NCBI RefSeq assembly: GCF_000724485.1
Contig: NZ_CP007739.1
Span: 2,278,843-2,342,842, forward strand
Length of the DNA stretch: 64,000 nucleotides
Direction: 5' to 3'
Source: Bacillus methanolicus MGA3
Lineage (GTDB): Bacteria > Bacillota > Bacilli > Bacillales > Cytobacillaceae
How positions within the stretch are numbered: position 1 is the first letter of the stretch; the number at the start of each line of letters is the position of its first letter. Position numbers and translations under genes: made by a program. A model generated the notes under the pieces. That model saw nothing but the letters and a program-made list of their open reading frames with translations. It was not told the origin of the DNA and did not search any database. This document shows, one piece after another, positions 19,026 through 27,164 of this stretch.

Positions 19026-19192
19026 CTAATTCTTGCCAAAAAGACGTATGGCAAAATACCAAACCAGCGAAATAAAAATGTCCCTTTCTTTTCTTTTTTT
19101 TCCGCACGGATTCGTTTCCGATCATCTTTTGGCTGGTCAATATATTTGATTACGGTTTGCGTAATATATTTCACATAATCATTCGTTTTCAT
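19016..19192 (-). CDS. yqzE: YqzE family small protein
   Basis: 58 residues beginning MKTNDYVKYITQTVIKYID, a very basic middle (KDDRKRIRAEKKEKK) and one short hydrophobic segment near the C-terminus. In B. subtilis yqzE follows comGG as part of the comG transcript. Here aroK lies between them. The ATG at 19192 has GCAGGTGTG upstream. The role is unknown, with a link to competence by position only. Confidence 0.85.
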   Translation of the reverse strand: MKTNDYVKYITQTVIKYIDQPKDDRKRIRAEKKEKKGTFLFRWFGILPYVFLARIRKK

Positions 19193-19234
19193 CGACACAC
19201 CTGCTTTCATTCTATCGTTTACAAGTATGTCCAA

Positions 19235-19739
19235 TCATTCCTTTGTTAAACCTTCCTCTATTTCTTTTATAATCTCGGTGATATCCTTTCCGGTTGTATC
19301 AATTGTAAAATCGGCTGCTTCTTTGTATAAAGAAAGGCGCGCCTGAAAAAGTTCTTTGATTGCGGCTTTTTTATTCGTTTTTAGCAAAGGCCTAGAATCA
19401 TCATTTTCGATTCGTTTAAAAATTTCCTCCGGTTCGGCATATAAAAACACGACAACCCCATTTTCCTTCATCCACCTGCGGTTTTCCTCCTTAAGTACAA
19501 TGCCTCCCCCGGTTGTAATGATCGAACGATTTACTGGCATCTGTTTCAAAATCTCTGACTCAAGAAGGCGGAAGAATTCCTCTCCGTTTTCCTCGAAAAT
19601 TTGATTAATGCTTTTTTTTTACTTTTTTTTCAAGTTCCTCATCCGTATCAAACACAGGCCAATTCCATTTAGCACTCATAGATTTCCCAACCGTCGTTTT
19701 CCCCGAACCCATAAAACCGATTAAATAAATAGCTTTCAT
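19235..19739 (-). pseudogene. aroK: Shikimate kinase, frameshifted at a poly-A tract
   Basis: The first 43 codons from the ATG at 19739 encode the kinase N-terminus: GFMGSGKTTVGKS is the P-loop and DTDEEL the shikimate/Mg site. The frame then enters two A-runs separated by GT (A8-GT-A9) and stops at TAA right after. The rest of the enzyme (INQIFEENGEEFFRLLESE, SIITTGGGIVLK, RPLLKTNK) continues in the next frame to 19235. Removing one A from the A9 run restores a single frame (VKKSINQIF). This could be a sequencing or assembly error in a homopolymer, a true mutation, or a site of polymerase slippage that still makes some enzyme. It would catalyse ATP-dependent phosphorylation of shikimate. Confidence 0.85.
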
Positions 19740-19752
19740 TTTTTAACCCCTG

Positions 19753-20139
19753 TCAGTTTTTTTCTACCCATTTTATCATTTTCCTAAGATCTTTGTCATA
19801 AAAAACAAATCCTAAATACTCCTCACCTGAATCTAGTTTTAATCGGAAAGTGGCTTGAATGATGCTGTTCGTTACATGATTAACTTGATAATCCACCTCT
19901 CCATGTGTATATTGAAAGACGCCATTTATAGTATTGAATTCGTTTTTTTCTTGGAGCATCTTTTCCATTTTTTTTACCGAGCTCATCATGTAATATTCTT
20001 GCTTTAAAATGCTTTCTGTTTCTCGCAAAAGTTTTTTCTCAGAAAGAAATTGTTCTGCATGAATAAGTAAAAAAACAGATAATACAAGAAATAAACTGTA
20101 TGACAACGGAAAAGTAAAACCGCGCTCATTATTGATCAT
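19753..20139 (-). CDS. comGG: Competence protein ComGG
   Basis: A 128-residue minor pseudopilin-like protein, last of the comG operon. The N-terminus MINNERGFTFPLSYSLFLVLSVFLL holds a prepilin-like stretch with one membrane helix. The rest is a small extracytoplasmic domain. The start at 20139 follows GGAGGTTATAG and overlaps the comGF stop by 4 nt (ATGA). It is needed with the other ComG proteins for the transformation pilus that pulls DNA through the wall. The C-terminal part varies a lot in the family, so the name rests on position and N-terminus. Confidence 0.87.
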   Translation of the reverse strand: MINNERGFTFPLSYSLFLVLSVFLLIHAEQFLSEKKLLRETESILKQEYYMMSSVKKMEKMLQEKNEFNTINGVFQYTHGEVDYQVNHVTNSIIQATFRLKLDSGEEYLGFVFYDKDLRKMIKWVEKN

Positions 20140-20609
20140 TCTATAACCTCCATATCGATAAAAGAGCATATTGCCGTTGATTTCTCAGTTCCTCTTTTAT
20201 CTGCAACAGTAATTTGCACACCATTATGGAGTTTTTGAAAATGAATAGAATGAACCTGTTGGAGCAAAACTTCATGGCCTGTAAAATCTACCCTCCTTCT
20301 CAAATTCTCACCATACATCTCATATAAAATGAGTTTTCCGTTCTTTTCCAAAAAAAGCTTGCTTCCGCTAATTTGAAGACGATCACTCATTCTTATTTCT
20401 TTTTTTACTTGGCTGACAAAAACCTCCCATTCCATCATCGCCAAACGCTTATTCAGGCTTTCTTCATGTATGACAATTTTATAAAAAATAGGAATATACG
20501 AAATAATAAGACAAAATATTGCAAAAGCAAACAGCATCTCTAACATCGTGAATCCTTTATTATTCAATCGTCTCGCATTTTTCAACTGGATGCTGAAATC
20601 TTTCCTCAA
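20136..20609 (-). CDS. comGF: Competence pseudopilin ComGF
   Basis: Up to 157 residues. The prepilin motif LNNKGFTMLEMLFAFAIFCL has the conserved G-F cleavage site and E at +5, followed by a globular domain (SGSKLFLEKNGKLILYEM). The start is uncertain: TTG at 20609 or TTG at 20585, neither with a perfect ribosome binding site, which suggests coupling to comGE, overlapped by 50 nt. Minor pilin of the transformation pseudopilus. Confidence 0.9.
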   Translation of the reverse strand: MRKDFSIQLKNARRLNNKGFTMLEMLFAFAIFCLIISYIPIFYKIVIHEESLNKRLAMMEWEVFVSQVKKEIRMSDRLQISGSKLFLEKNGKLILYEMYGENLRRRVDFTGHEVLLQQVHSIHFQKLHNGVQITVADKRGTEKSTAICSFIDMEVIE

Positions 20610-20889
20610 ATTTTACACACACCTCTCTGTCCGTCTTCCAAATAATATCGTATTCATATCCGTATCTGTTCACAACTCTATTTCCAAGGACTTGTCCATC
20701 TGCAATTTTGGCCTGCACTTCTTCATAAAGGAGATGGATTGCTCCCGTTTCCATCCTTACTTTCATTGATTGGTAAGAAACCTTCATGACAAACGGGAGC
20801 AAAACACCAATAGCAAGAAGCCATATCGATAAAGATAAAAGAAGCTCTCCGAGAAAAAAACCTTCACTCTTTCGTATCTTTCGTAACAT
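20560..20889 (-). CDS. comGE: Competence pseudopilin ComGE
   Basis: A 109-residue minor pseudopilin with one N-terminal helix (FFLGELLLSLSIWLLAIGVLLPFV), in which GE replaces the usual TLIE context. It overlaps comGD by 26 nt at its start and comGF at its end. Short and divergent like all ComGE proteins; the name rests mainly on operon position. Confidence 0.88.
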   Translation of the reverse strand: MLRKIRKSEGFFLGELLLSLSIWLLAIGVLLPFVMKVSYQSMKVRMETGAIHLLYEEVQAKIADGQVLGNRVVNRYGYEYDIIWKTDREVCVKFEERFQHPVEKCETIE

Positions 20890-21313
20890 AAAATCGCCCC
20901 TCGCCTAGCAAAAAAGTCATACGGTATATTTCTTTTCCAATTGTGATATAAATGGATCCAAAACGGTCAATTCTCCCATCGTATGTGAATTTGAAGGACA
21001 GTTTTAACGACCCTTCCCGAACTTTAATGATTTTTGAATAGGGTCTTTCAATGATAATTTTTCCGTTTACGTAATCGTGAATTTTGTAATAATGGCTATC
21101 AGCCATAAAATTTACATGAACCTGCCGCTCGTGGGAAATCGCATATTGCTGGGCATAATAAAGGTCGGCTTCTAAGCAGGTGAAAAAGAGTGTTTTTTCA
21201 ATAAATTCATAATGGGGTTTTACCATGAAAACAGTGATAGAAGAAACAATGAGGAATAATGTTAATACAAACAATATTTCTATCAATGTAAAACCTTTTT
21301 CGTTTTTTCTCAT
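20864..21313 (-). CDS. comGD: Competence pseudopilin ComGD
   Basis: 149 residues with a textbook class III prepilin leader MRKNEKGFTLIEILFVLTLF, cut between G and F by ComC, then a membrane helix and a beta-rich C-domain with DRFGSIYITIGKEIYRMTFL. The start at 21313 overlaps the comGC stop (ATGA), so the longer upstream frame is unnecessary. Part of the pilus that captures DNA. Confidence 0.93.
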   Translation of the reverse strand: MRKNEKGFTLIEILFVLTLFLIVSSITVFMVKPHYEFIEKTLFFTCLEADLYYAQQYAISHERQVHVNFMADSHYYKIHDYVNGKIIIERPYSKIIKVREGSLKLSFKFTYDGRIDRFGSIYITIGKEIYRMTFLLGEGRFYVTKDTKE

Positions 21314-21621
21314 GAAGAGCCTTCTTTCACAGCTGCGACACCGTTCGTAATTATAACTTCTTTCCCATTTGGACACTTATCTTCTTTTTCATTAAGATAA
21401 CCTTTTGAAATCAGGTCTTTTACAGATTGAGGATAAACCTTATGTTCAATTTCGTATGCCTGGACTTGAGCCTGAACCATTTTTATGAATGCTTCACAGC
21501 CTTTATTGTTAATATTGTCATTGTGCTTTGTAATATTTGGAATCGTAATTATTAACAAAATTGAAATGACGAGCAAAACAATCAACATTTCTATTAACGT
21601 AAAACCTTTTTCATTTTTCAA
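21310..21621 (-). CDS. comGC: Major competence pseudopilin ComGC
   Basis: 103 residues. The leader MKNEKGFTLIEMLIVLLVIS is cut after G by ComC. ComGC is the main subunit of the transformation pilus. Two cysteines, GCEAF and EDKCPNG, fit the disulfide known in the family. It starts at a TTG with GAAAGGAGG upstream. Confidence 0.96.
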   Translation of the reverse strand: MKNEKGFTLIEMLIVLLVISILLIITIPNITKHNDNINNKGCEAFIKMVQAQVQAYEIEHKVYPQSVKDLISKGYLNEKEDKCPNGKEVIITNGVAAVKEGSS

Positions 21622-21636
21622 TTTAATATCCTCCTT

Positions 21637-22674
21637 TCAAATTCCATCAAGTAAATGAAACATTGGCAATAAGACAGCAAGATACATTGACACAATCATC
21701 AAACCTATGAGGCTATATAGCAGCGGCTGAATAATTTTCATCCATCTTTCTGTTAAAGACTCTAATTTTGTCAAGCAATATTGACTAAAAAAATAAAGCT
21801 CCTGCCCAAGTTTGCCGTTTTCCTGGCCATGTTTCACAATTCTCGATAGCTCATACTCAAAAAACGGAAAAGAAGCCAAGATCATTTCAAGCCTCTCCCC
21901 TGTTGTCAGCCTTTTTTTAATTTCCGTTCCGATTTCTTTATAGAACGGCTGCCTCATATTATTTTCAAATAAGCTCAAAGCTTCAAAAATAGAAATACCT
22001 CCGGTTAACAGATAACTGAATTGAACGGAAAAATAGTGAGTATAAAGAAGTCTGAATACGGGGCCGACGAGTGGAAGACGAACAATCGATCCTTTTTGTA
22101 GAAGCTGATTCATTTTGCGGAAATACAAATAATAGTAAAAAAGGGCTAAGAGAAAAAGACAGAAGAAAACAAGAAAAACAATCGGGCCGGAATCACCCAA
22201 AAAGTATACAATTCTTGTAAAAAAATTCATTTTCAGCTGCATTGTTTGAAATAGAGATGTAAACTTTGGGAGGAGAATTCTTTCGACAAAAATGAATAAA
22301 AACAAAGTAACAGACATTAACAAAAGAGGGTAATACAAAAGCCTAAAAAGCCGTTTTAAATCTTTTTCTCTTTTTAATACCATATTACTTCCGTCAAGAA
22401 AAGCTTCAGACAGCCCGCCATGCTTCTCAGCGAAATAAACATAACCAATTAAGTTTTTATTGAAATTAAGCTTTGAAAGAATTTCATATAGAGGATAACC
22501 TTCCTTTAAATCCATGAGGCATTCTTCCATTTGTTCTTTTTTATTTCCATCCAGATAAAAAGAAATGGATTCAATTGCTTCTGATAACGGATAACCTCTC
22601 GCAAGAAGTTCACCGGTTCGTTTTAAAAACAAAGCTTGTTCTTCAACCTTCCATTTCGAGCGATTCATCATCAT
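21637..22674 (-). CDS. comGB: Competence pilus inner-membrane platform ComGB
   Basis: A 345-residue GspF-family polytopic protein: two T2SSF domains (about residues 10-125 and 215-335) with hydrophobic segments near residues 110-130, 160-185 and the C-terminus (IGLMIVSMYLAVLLPMF). Platform for the ComGA ATPase. The start is one of three consecutive ATG codons at 22674-22668, overlapping comGA by 32 nt. Confidence 0.94.
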   Translation of the reverse strand: MMMNRSKWKVEEQALFLKRTGELLARGYPLSEAIESISFYLDGNKKEQMEECLMDLKEGYPLYEILSKLNFNKNLIGYVYFAEKHGGLSEAFLDGSNMVLKREKDLKRLFRLLYYPLLLMSVTLFLFIFVERILLPKFTSLFQTMQLKMNFFTRIVYFLGDSGPIVFLVFFCLFLLALFYYYLYFRKMNQLLQKGSIVRLPLVGPVFRLLYTHYFSVQFSYLLTGGISIFEALSLFENNMRQPFYKEIGTEIKKRLTTGERLEMILASFPFFEYELSRIVKHGQENGKLGQELYFFSQYCLTKLESLTERWMKIIQPLLYSLIGLMIVSMYLAVLLPMFHLLDGI

Positions 22675-23725
22675 ACACCCACCTGTCATATTCCGATTCC
22701 TTAATATAGCCAAGTGCAATTCCTTTTTTGATCATTTCCTTTAACGTCCTGTACGAAGCCTCAAAATCTTCTCCGTTAGCTCTTCTCATGACAGAGGATA
22801 GAGCCCGGCCGTGCAAAATCTCGAAAACACTTGCTCTTTTCCACCTTCCGTACGAAAAGCAATAAGGAGAGCACTCTTCTTCGCAAAATGGACAAGTTAA
22901 TTCGACAAGACGCTGGGCAGTTACCGCTACAAGCGTTTGTTCTACTTCTAGCCAATTCACACCAAATTCTATCAGCCTGTAGATCGCTCCCTTCGCATCC
23001 CTTGTATGCATTGTGCTCAAAACAAGATGTCCCGTTAAAGCAGCCCGAACGGCAATTTTTGCTGTTTCCGCATCTCTTATCTCTCCGACCATGATAATGT
23101 CAGGGTCGTGCCGCAAAATAGCTTTTAAGCCAGCAGCATACGATACTCCCGCTTTTTCATTTACTTGCACTTGCAGAACAGAATCAGCATCTTTTTCGAT
23201 CGGATCCTCTAACGTAATCACATTTCGATTAAATAAATGGGAAGTTTCATTTAGGAGTGAATAAAGGGTAGTGGTCTTGCCGCTTCCGGTTGGTCCGGTG
23301 AAAATAATTAGGCCATGAGCGTGTTTAAGTAGCGCTAATAGTTTTCGTGTAATGCTTGGAAATAAGGATAATTGATAAAAAGGAATTTGCTTTTGCTGAG
23401 GAAGTATTCGGATAACAAGACTTTCACTACTGTTGGCAGGAAGGGTGGATAAACGAAGTCCGATTGCATCGCCATCGACTATGAAGGAAAAAGCTCCGCT
23501 CTGGGGACGCCTTCTTTCTCCGATATCCATTAAAGCCGTAAATTTAAAATGAGAGATGAGTCGGTCACATTCTTCTTTTGGGAGGTAAAGTCGAGGGACT
23601 AGACGGTTGCCCATTCGAAGCTGTATCAGGGTATCTTTTTTTCTCGGGATAATGTGAATGTCTGTAGCTTGATTTCGGACAGCATCTCTTATAATTCTGT
23701 CAGCCAACTGTTTTATTGAACTCAC
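22643..23725 (-). CDS. comGA: Competence pilus assembly ATPase ComGA
   Basis: 360-residue GspE/PilB-family ATPase that powers pseudopilus assembly. Motifs are Walker A FTGPTGSGKTTTLY, Asp box ITLEDPIE, Walker B IIMVGEIRDAETA, His box LSTMHTRDA, and a zinc-binding tetracysteine set (CPFCEEECSPYC). I prefer the GTG at 23725 (start residues MSSIKQLADRII, matching relatives), with AAAGGTGG upstream; a GTG at 23740 is possible. First gene of the comG operon. I looked for a ComK box (AAAA-N5-TTTT) upstream and found only weak matches. Confidence 0.95.
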   Translation of the reverse strand: MSSIKQLADRIIRDAVRNQATDIHIIPRKKDTLIQLRMGNRLVPRLYLPKEECDRLISHFKFTALMDIGERRRPQSGAFSFIVDGDAIGLRLSTLPANSSESLVIRILPQQKQIPFYQLSLFPSITRKLLALLKHAHGLIIFTGPTGSGKTTTLYSLLNETSHLFNRNVITLEDPIEKDADSVLQVQVNEKAGVSYAAGLKAILRHDPDIIMVGEIRDAETAKIAVRAALTGHLVLSTMHTRDAKGAIYRLIEFGVNWLEVEQTLVAVTAQRLVELTCPFCEEECSPYCFSYGRWKRASVFEILHGRALSSVMRRANGEDFEASYRTLKEMIKKGIALGYIKESEYDRWVYDDESLEMEG

Positions 23726-23878
23726 AATGTAATGCACCACCTTTTCATTTTATTAATTATTATTTCGACAAGTTTCCCTGGAATTCCTTCTCAATCGGCA
23801 AATTTTTTTGAATAAATAATATCCTTTTTCAAATAATAAGGACTGCAGCTTTGTAAAGACAAAGAATAATAATTTGAA

Positions 23879-23950
23879 TGGGCTATAGACAAGCGGCAAG
23901 GCAACAGACTTTGACTCCGTGATGCGTTGGTTCGAATCCAGCCAACCCAG
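23879..23950 (+). pseudogene. Decayed tRNA-Gln (anticodon TTG)
   Basis: 72 nt matching bacterial tRNA-Gln along the whole length: TGGGCTATAG at the 5' end, anticodon loop CTTTGAC (TTG) and T-arm GTTGGTTCGAATCCAGC. The stems are broken. The acceptor stem mispairs at positions 5 and 7, the D-stem has GAC facing GGC, and the anticodon stem has one A-C mismatch (ACAGA with TCCGT). No CCA is encoded. It lies between comGA and a divergent regulator. This looks like a once-functional or duplicated copy under decay. Confidence 0.8.
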
Positions 23951-24084
23951 TTATTTGTTCAATGTTTAGCCATTAATTTGTGAACATTTTCTAAACTTAT
24001 AGTGTTAACAGTGTTAACCTCATTCCAATGTATTTATGGCTTTATTATAATGGAAGTAACTTATTGGTCCCGAGGTGAACGAAG

Positions 24085-24786
24085 GTGGAACAAACATTAC
24101 GAATTACAAATGTTTTATCTGATCCAACACGTTATTACATTTATCAATACATTTCAAAACAGCATCAGGAAGTAACTGTGCAGGAAATTGCGGATGGCTT
24201 TAATATTCATCCAAATGTTGCAAGACTTCACTTATCAAAGCTTGAAGATGTTAACATGTTAGTTTCTGAAACAAAAAAAACAGGTAAAGGAGGAAGGCCG
24301 AGCAGATATTACCGTTTATCCGACAATGTCATTCAATTGCATTTCCCATATCGTGATTATCAGCTTTTAGCGAAAGTGGCAATACAAACAATGCTTTCTC
24401 TTGGTGAAGAAGGGAAAAAAGCACTTTATATGACCGGAAAAAAATTCGGAACAGAAAAGATTGAACAGGAAATTGCAAAGACTTCCCAAAACGGAGAAAG
24501 CCTGGATTTTGAACAAAAGCTAAATATTCTTAAAAATGCAGCAATAATTGCAGGCTTTAATCCTGAGTTTGAAGTCAATGAAGAAAAAACTAAAATTTAT
24601 TTTCAAATTTTTAATTGTCCATTCAAGGAAATAGCGATTACTAACACCAAGATCGTGTGCGGCATGCATTATGAATTCTTAAAGGGAATGTTTGAAACCC
24701 TGTTTGATTCAGTTGAATTCGTTGAAAAAGAAAATATGTTTAACGGTTGCTTGGCGTGCGCATATCAGGCATTTGTTACAAACTAA
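24085..24786 (+). CDS. HTH transcriptional regulator with probable Fe-S cysteine motif
   Basis: 233 residues. The N-terminal winged helix-turn-helix (about residues 5-70: VLSDPTRYYIYQYI, TVQEIADGFNIHPNVARLHL, KGGRPSRYYRL) is ArsR/DeoR-like. The C-terminal part carries four cysteines at about residues 178, 192, 222 and 225 (NCPFKEIA, VCGMHYEF, GCLACAY), laid out like the cluster-binding part of SufR-type regulators. I infer control by an iron-sulfur cluster or a metal. It starts at a GTG after GAGGTGAACG. It stands alone before yqgY; its targets are unknown. Confidence 0.83.
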   Translation: MEQTLRITNVLSDPTRYYIYQYISKQHQEVTVQEIADGFNIHPNVARLHLSKLEDVNMLVSETKKTGKGGRPSRYYRLSDNVIQLHFPYRDYQLLAKVAIQTMLSLGEEGKKALYMTGKKFGTEKIEQEIAKTSQNGESLDFEQKLNILKNAAIIAGFNPEFEVNEEKTKIYFQIFNCPFKEIAITNTKIVCGMHYEFLKGMFETLFDSVEFVEKENMFNGCLACAYQAFVTN

Positions 24787-24869
24787 ATGGAAACGGTTAT
24801 TTACTTTTCATTTACCGTTCATTTATAATATTGTAGTGATGGACTTGTTTGGTTAAAGGAGGGATACAT

Positions 24870-25115
24870 ATGGACCGTATGTACAGAGTTTTAGGATTTT
24901 GGACTGGAATCTTCGCAGTCATGTTCTATTTAGGAGACATGTATACAACGTCCCTAATTTTCTTCGGTCAAACAGGATTTTTCTTATTGTTAAGCTACTT
25001 AAAACTGTCCGAGCGTATGTATTTGTATATCTTTGGTGCATACCTGACCATTTTCTTTGCAGGGTTCACCTATTGGACGACTTTTATGATGGTGCCTGGC
25101 GCTGGCGGCCAATAA
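24870..25115 (+). CDS. yqgY: YqgY, DUF2626 membrane protein
   Basis: An 81-residue protein with three membrane segments, starting MDRMYRVLGFWTGIFAVMF, and a C-terminal MMVPGAGGQ. It matches the size and pattern of Bacillus YqgY. The ATG at 24870 follows AAAGGAGGG. Function unknown. It ends in a bidirectional terminator shared with the convergent methyltransferase gene. Confidence 0.92.
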   Translation: MDRMYRVLGFWTGIFAVMFYLGDMYTTSLIFFGQTGFFLLLSYLKLSERMYLYIFGAYLTIFFAGFTYWTTFMMVPGAGGQ

Positions 25116-25134
25116 TTAAAAGAGGCCTGGACAG

Positions 25135-25171
25135 AAAAAAAAGCAATGGAGATTATCCATTGCTTTTTTTA
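25135..25171. terminator. Bidirectional terminator between yqgY and the methyltransferase gene
   Basis: AAGCAATGGA, loop GATTA, TCCATTGCTT, flanked by A-run and T-run. It overlaps the 3' end of the convergent gene. Confidence 0.88.
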
Positions 25172-26262
25172 TTGAATTGAAAAAGCTGATTGGGGTATAT
25201 ATGAAGATTTTTTTGTTGAATCATGATATGGAAGGATCCACTCATCTCATCCGGTAAAATTAGACTTCGGATTGCACGGTTTCGTTTGCTCGTTTCGGAG
25301 AAAGGGTTAGGATCATAGTTTTCTTCAAGCTCCTTTAACAATCCAATCGAAAGCAGAAATTCATCTTGCCTCTGTTTTATAAGAAAACGTAAGCCTAATT
25401 CCTCTCCTTCTCTTTTAAGAGCATCAAAATGAACATGGCTAGTAATATCCATTTTTCCAGGATGTTTGAGCACATCGTGAAACATCTTATGCTTGTAATA
25501 TCCCCTTAAACTTCCATCCCTTCTATGCGGCTCCATCCATTCGTCGGTTGTATACCCATAATCTGCAGTTACGACTAAGCCTTTTTCCATCATATTTGAA
25601 ATTCTGGCTAACATTCGTTCCATTTCAAGCGGGATTTCGATTCGTTGATTTTCGTTCAGTACAATTTTATTTTTTTTGATAAAACAAAGGATTTGTTCAT
25701 TATCGAGCGGTACCTTTTTTTCTATAAGTTCATTGTTTTCAACTGCAATCATTATCTCATATAACATTCCTTCATTTCTTTCGATTACGTGTACAGGAAG
25801 AGCGTCGAATAACTCATTGGAAAATACCATGCCCTTAAAAGGTTTTATTTCCTCAAAGTTGTATATTTGTTTTACATTTGGAAAATTTGTGACCAGGTCT
25901 CTTTGCTTTTTTAAATGATACGGGCTTGTTTCTACAATAAAATAACGAAGAGGCAAATGATGCTCCCGATGCCATTCTTTCAAAAATGCCATTGCGAATC
26001 TGCCGTTTCCGGCACCAATCTCGCACACAGATGAGGGCAAATCATATTCTTGAACCAATTTTCTGTACCATTTAGCAATCGCTCTTCCATATATATCAGA
26101 AATATTGCTTGTTGTAATGAAATCTCCATTTCGGCCAATTTTTTCGCCCTCTCTCATATAATATCCATGTTCAGGATGATAAAGTGCCTCGGCAATATAT
26201 TGTGCATATGAAATCATTTTTTCAGGTTTGCTTTGAATCAGCTTCTTAAGATAATGAAACAT
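25153..26262 (-). CDS. Class I SAM-dependent methyltransferase, NDUFAF7/COG1565 family
   Basis: 369 residues. The SAM-binding motif CEIGAGNGRFAMAFL lies near residue 77, with YFIVETSPYHLKKQRDL as the next strand and acidic loop. The conserved family segments HPEHGYYMREGEKIGRNGDFITTSNISDIYG, a few residues at a time, and FSNELFDALPVHV are present. The mitochondrial relative NDUFAF7 methylates an arginine of complex I; the bacterial substrate is unknown. The ATG at 26262 has AAAAGGAGAT upstream. It stands alone between terminators. Confidence 0.9.
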   Translation of the reverse strand: MFHYLKKLIQSKPEKMISYAQYIAEALYHPEHGYYMREGEKIGRNGDFITTSNISDIYGRAIAKWYRKLVQEYDLPSSVCEIGAGNGRFAMAFLKEWHREHHLPLRYFIVETSPYHLKKQRDLVTNFPNVKQIYNFEEIKPFKGMVFSNELFDALPVHVIERNEGMLYEIMIAVENNELIEKKVPLDNEQILCFIKKNKIVLNENQRIEIPLEMERMLARISNMMEKGLVVTADYGYTTDEWMEPHRRDGSLRGYYKHKMFHDVLKHPGKMDITSHVHFDALKREGEELGLRFLIKQRQDEFLLSIGLLKELEENYDPNPFSETSKRNRAIRSLILPDEMSGSFHIMIQQKNLHIYPNQLFQFNKKSNG

Positions 26263-26371
26263 ATAATCTCCTTTTTAATTTTCACTATTGACATAGTGTT
26301 TACTTTATCATATTGTTAAGGTAGTAGCTTAACTATATCCCCTCCCATTATAAGAATAGAACATCCCCCAG

Positions 26372-26401
26372 AAAAACCCTTCTCCGGTGAGAAGGGTTTT
26401 T
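26372..26401 (-). terminator. Terminator after yqgX
   Basis: AAAACCCTTCTC, short loop, GAGAAGGGTTTTT: a 12-bp stem with T-runs on both strands, 50 nt past the yqgX stop. Confidence 0.85.
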
Positions 26402-26450
26402 CTAATTTGATTCGTCCTATTTTTTTGCTTGAAAATGCAGGAAAATTGAA

Positions 26451-27086
26451 TTAAAATCCATGCAAGTATGGATTCGAATCCATTTCACTGCCGACTGCAG
26501 TTTCAGGCCCATGTCCAGGCAGTATAATTGTTTCTTCCGGCAGAGTTAACAATTTATTATGAATACTTTTCAATAATTGTTCATGGTTTCCTCCTGGCAA
26601 ATCCGTTCTTCCAATACTGCCATAAAACAACGCATCCCCTGAAACCACAAATCCCGCATCTTCAAAATAAAAGGAAACACTTCCCGGAGAATGCCCCGGA
26701 GTTTCATAAACATTAAAGGAAAAATCCCCCACACTCATCTTCCCTTCACTTGTTAGAATATGATCTGCCGGTTTCATTCTGACCATCTTTCCTAACATGA
26801 AGAGCTGTGAACCGTTGAGTGCCGGATCAATTAGCCACTTCGCTTCTTTTTCGTGGATATATGCTGGAATCTCAAATTCATCTCTTATGTCATCCAGAGC
26901 CCCGATATGATCAAAATGGGCATGAGTAATCATAATCGCTTGCGGCTTTAGGTCTTTCTCTTTTATAAACTTAATTAATTTTTCTGGTTCTTCTCCCGGA
27001 TCAAAAATCAAACAATTTTTTTTCTGATTATAAACAATATAGCAATTTGTTTGCAAAGGTCCGAGAGAAAGTTGAAACCATTTCAT
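26451..27086 (-). CDS. yqgX: Metallo-beta-lactamase-fold hydrolase YqgX
   Basis: 211-residue glyoxalase II-like hydrolase. The metal motif THAHFDHIG is near residue 55, the later ligands are in ETPGHSPGSVSF, and SGDALFYGSIGRTDLPGG and ILPGHGPET follow, which are all hallmarks of the family. It is shorter than true glyoxalase II because it lacks the C-terminal glutathione-binding domain, so a different thioester or bacillithiol-linked substrate is more likely (inference). The ATG follows TTGGAGGTG. Confidence 0.92.
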   Translation of the reverse strand: MKWFQLSLGPLQTNCYIVYNQKKNCLIFDPGEEPEKLIKFIKEKDLKPQAIMITHAHFDHIGALDDIRDEFEIPAYIHEKEAKWLIDPALNGSQLFMLGKMVRMKPADHILTSEGKMSVGDFSFNVYETPGHSPGSVSFYFEDAGFVVSGDALFYGSIGRTDLPGGNHEQLLKSIHNKLLTLPEETIILPGHGPETAVGSEMDSNPYLHGF

Positions 27087-27164
27087 TAAAGCACCTCCAA
27101 TTGCTGGAATACTATCTCTATTTTACACTAATAATGAGATAATGAAAGAAAGGAACGAACAAGA

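Noticed and set aside
23741..23870. ComK box upstream of comGA
   Set aside because: A-rich and T-rich stretches occur (GAAAAAGGATATTATTT), but no AAAA-N5-TTTT pair with proper spacing is convincing.
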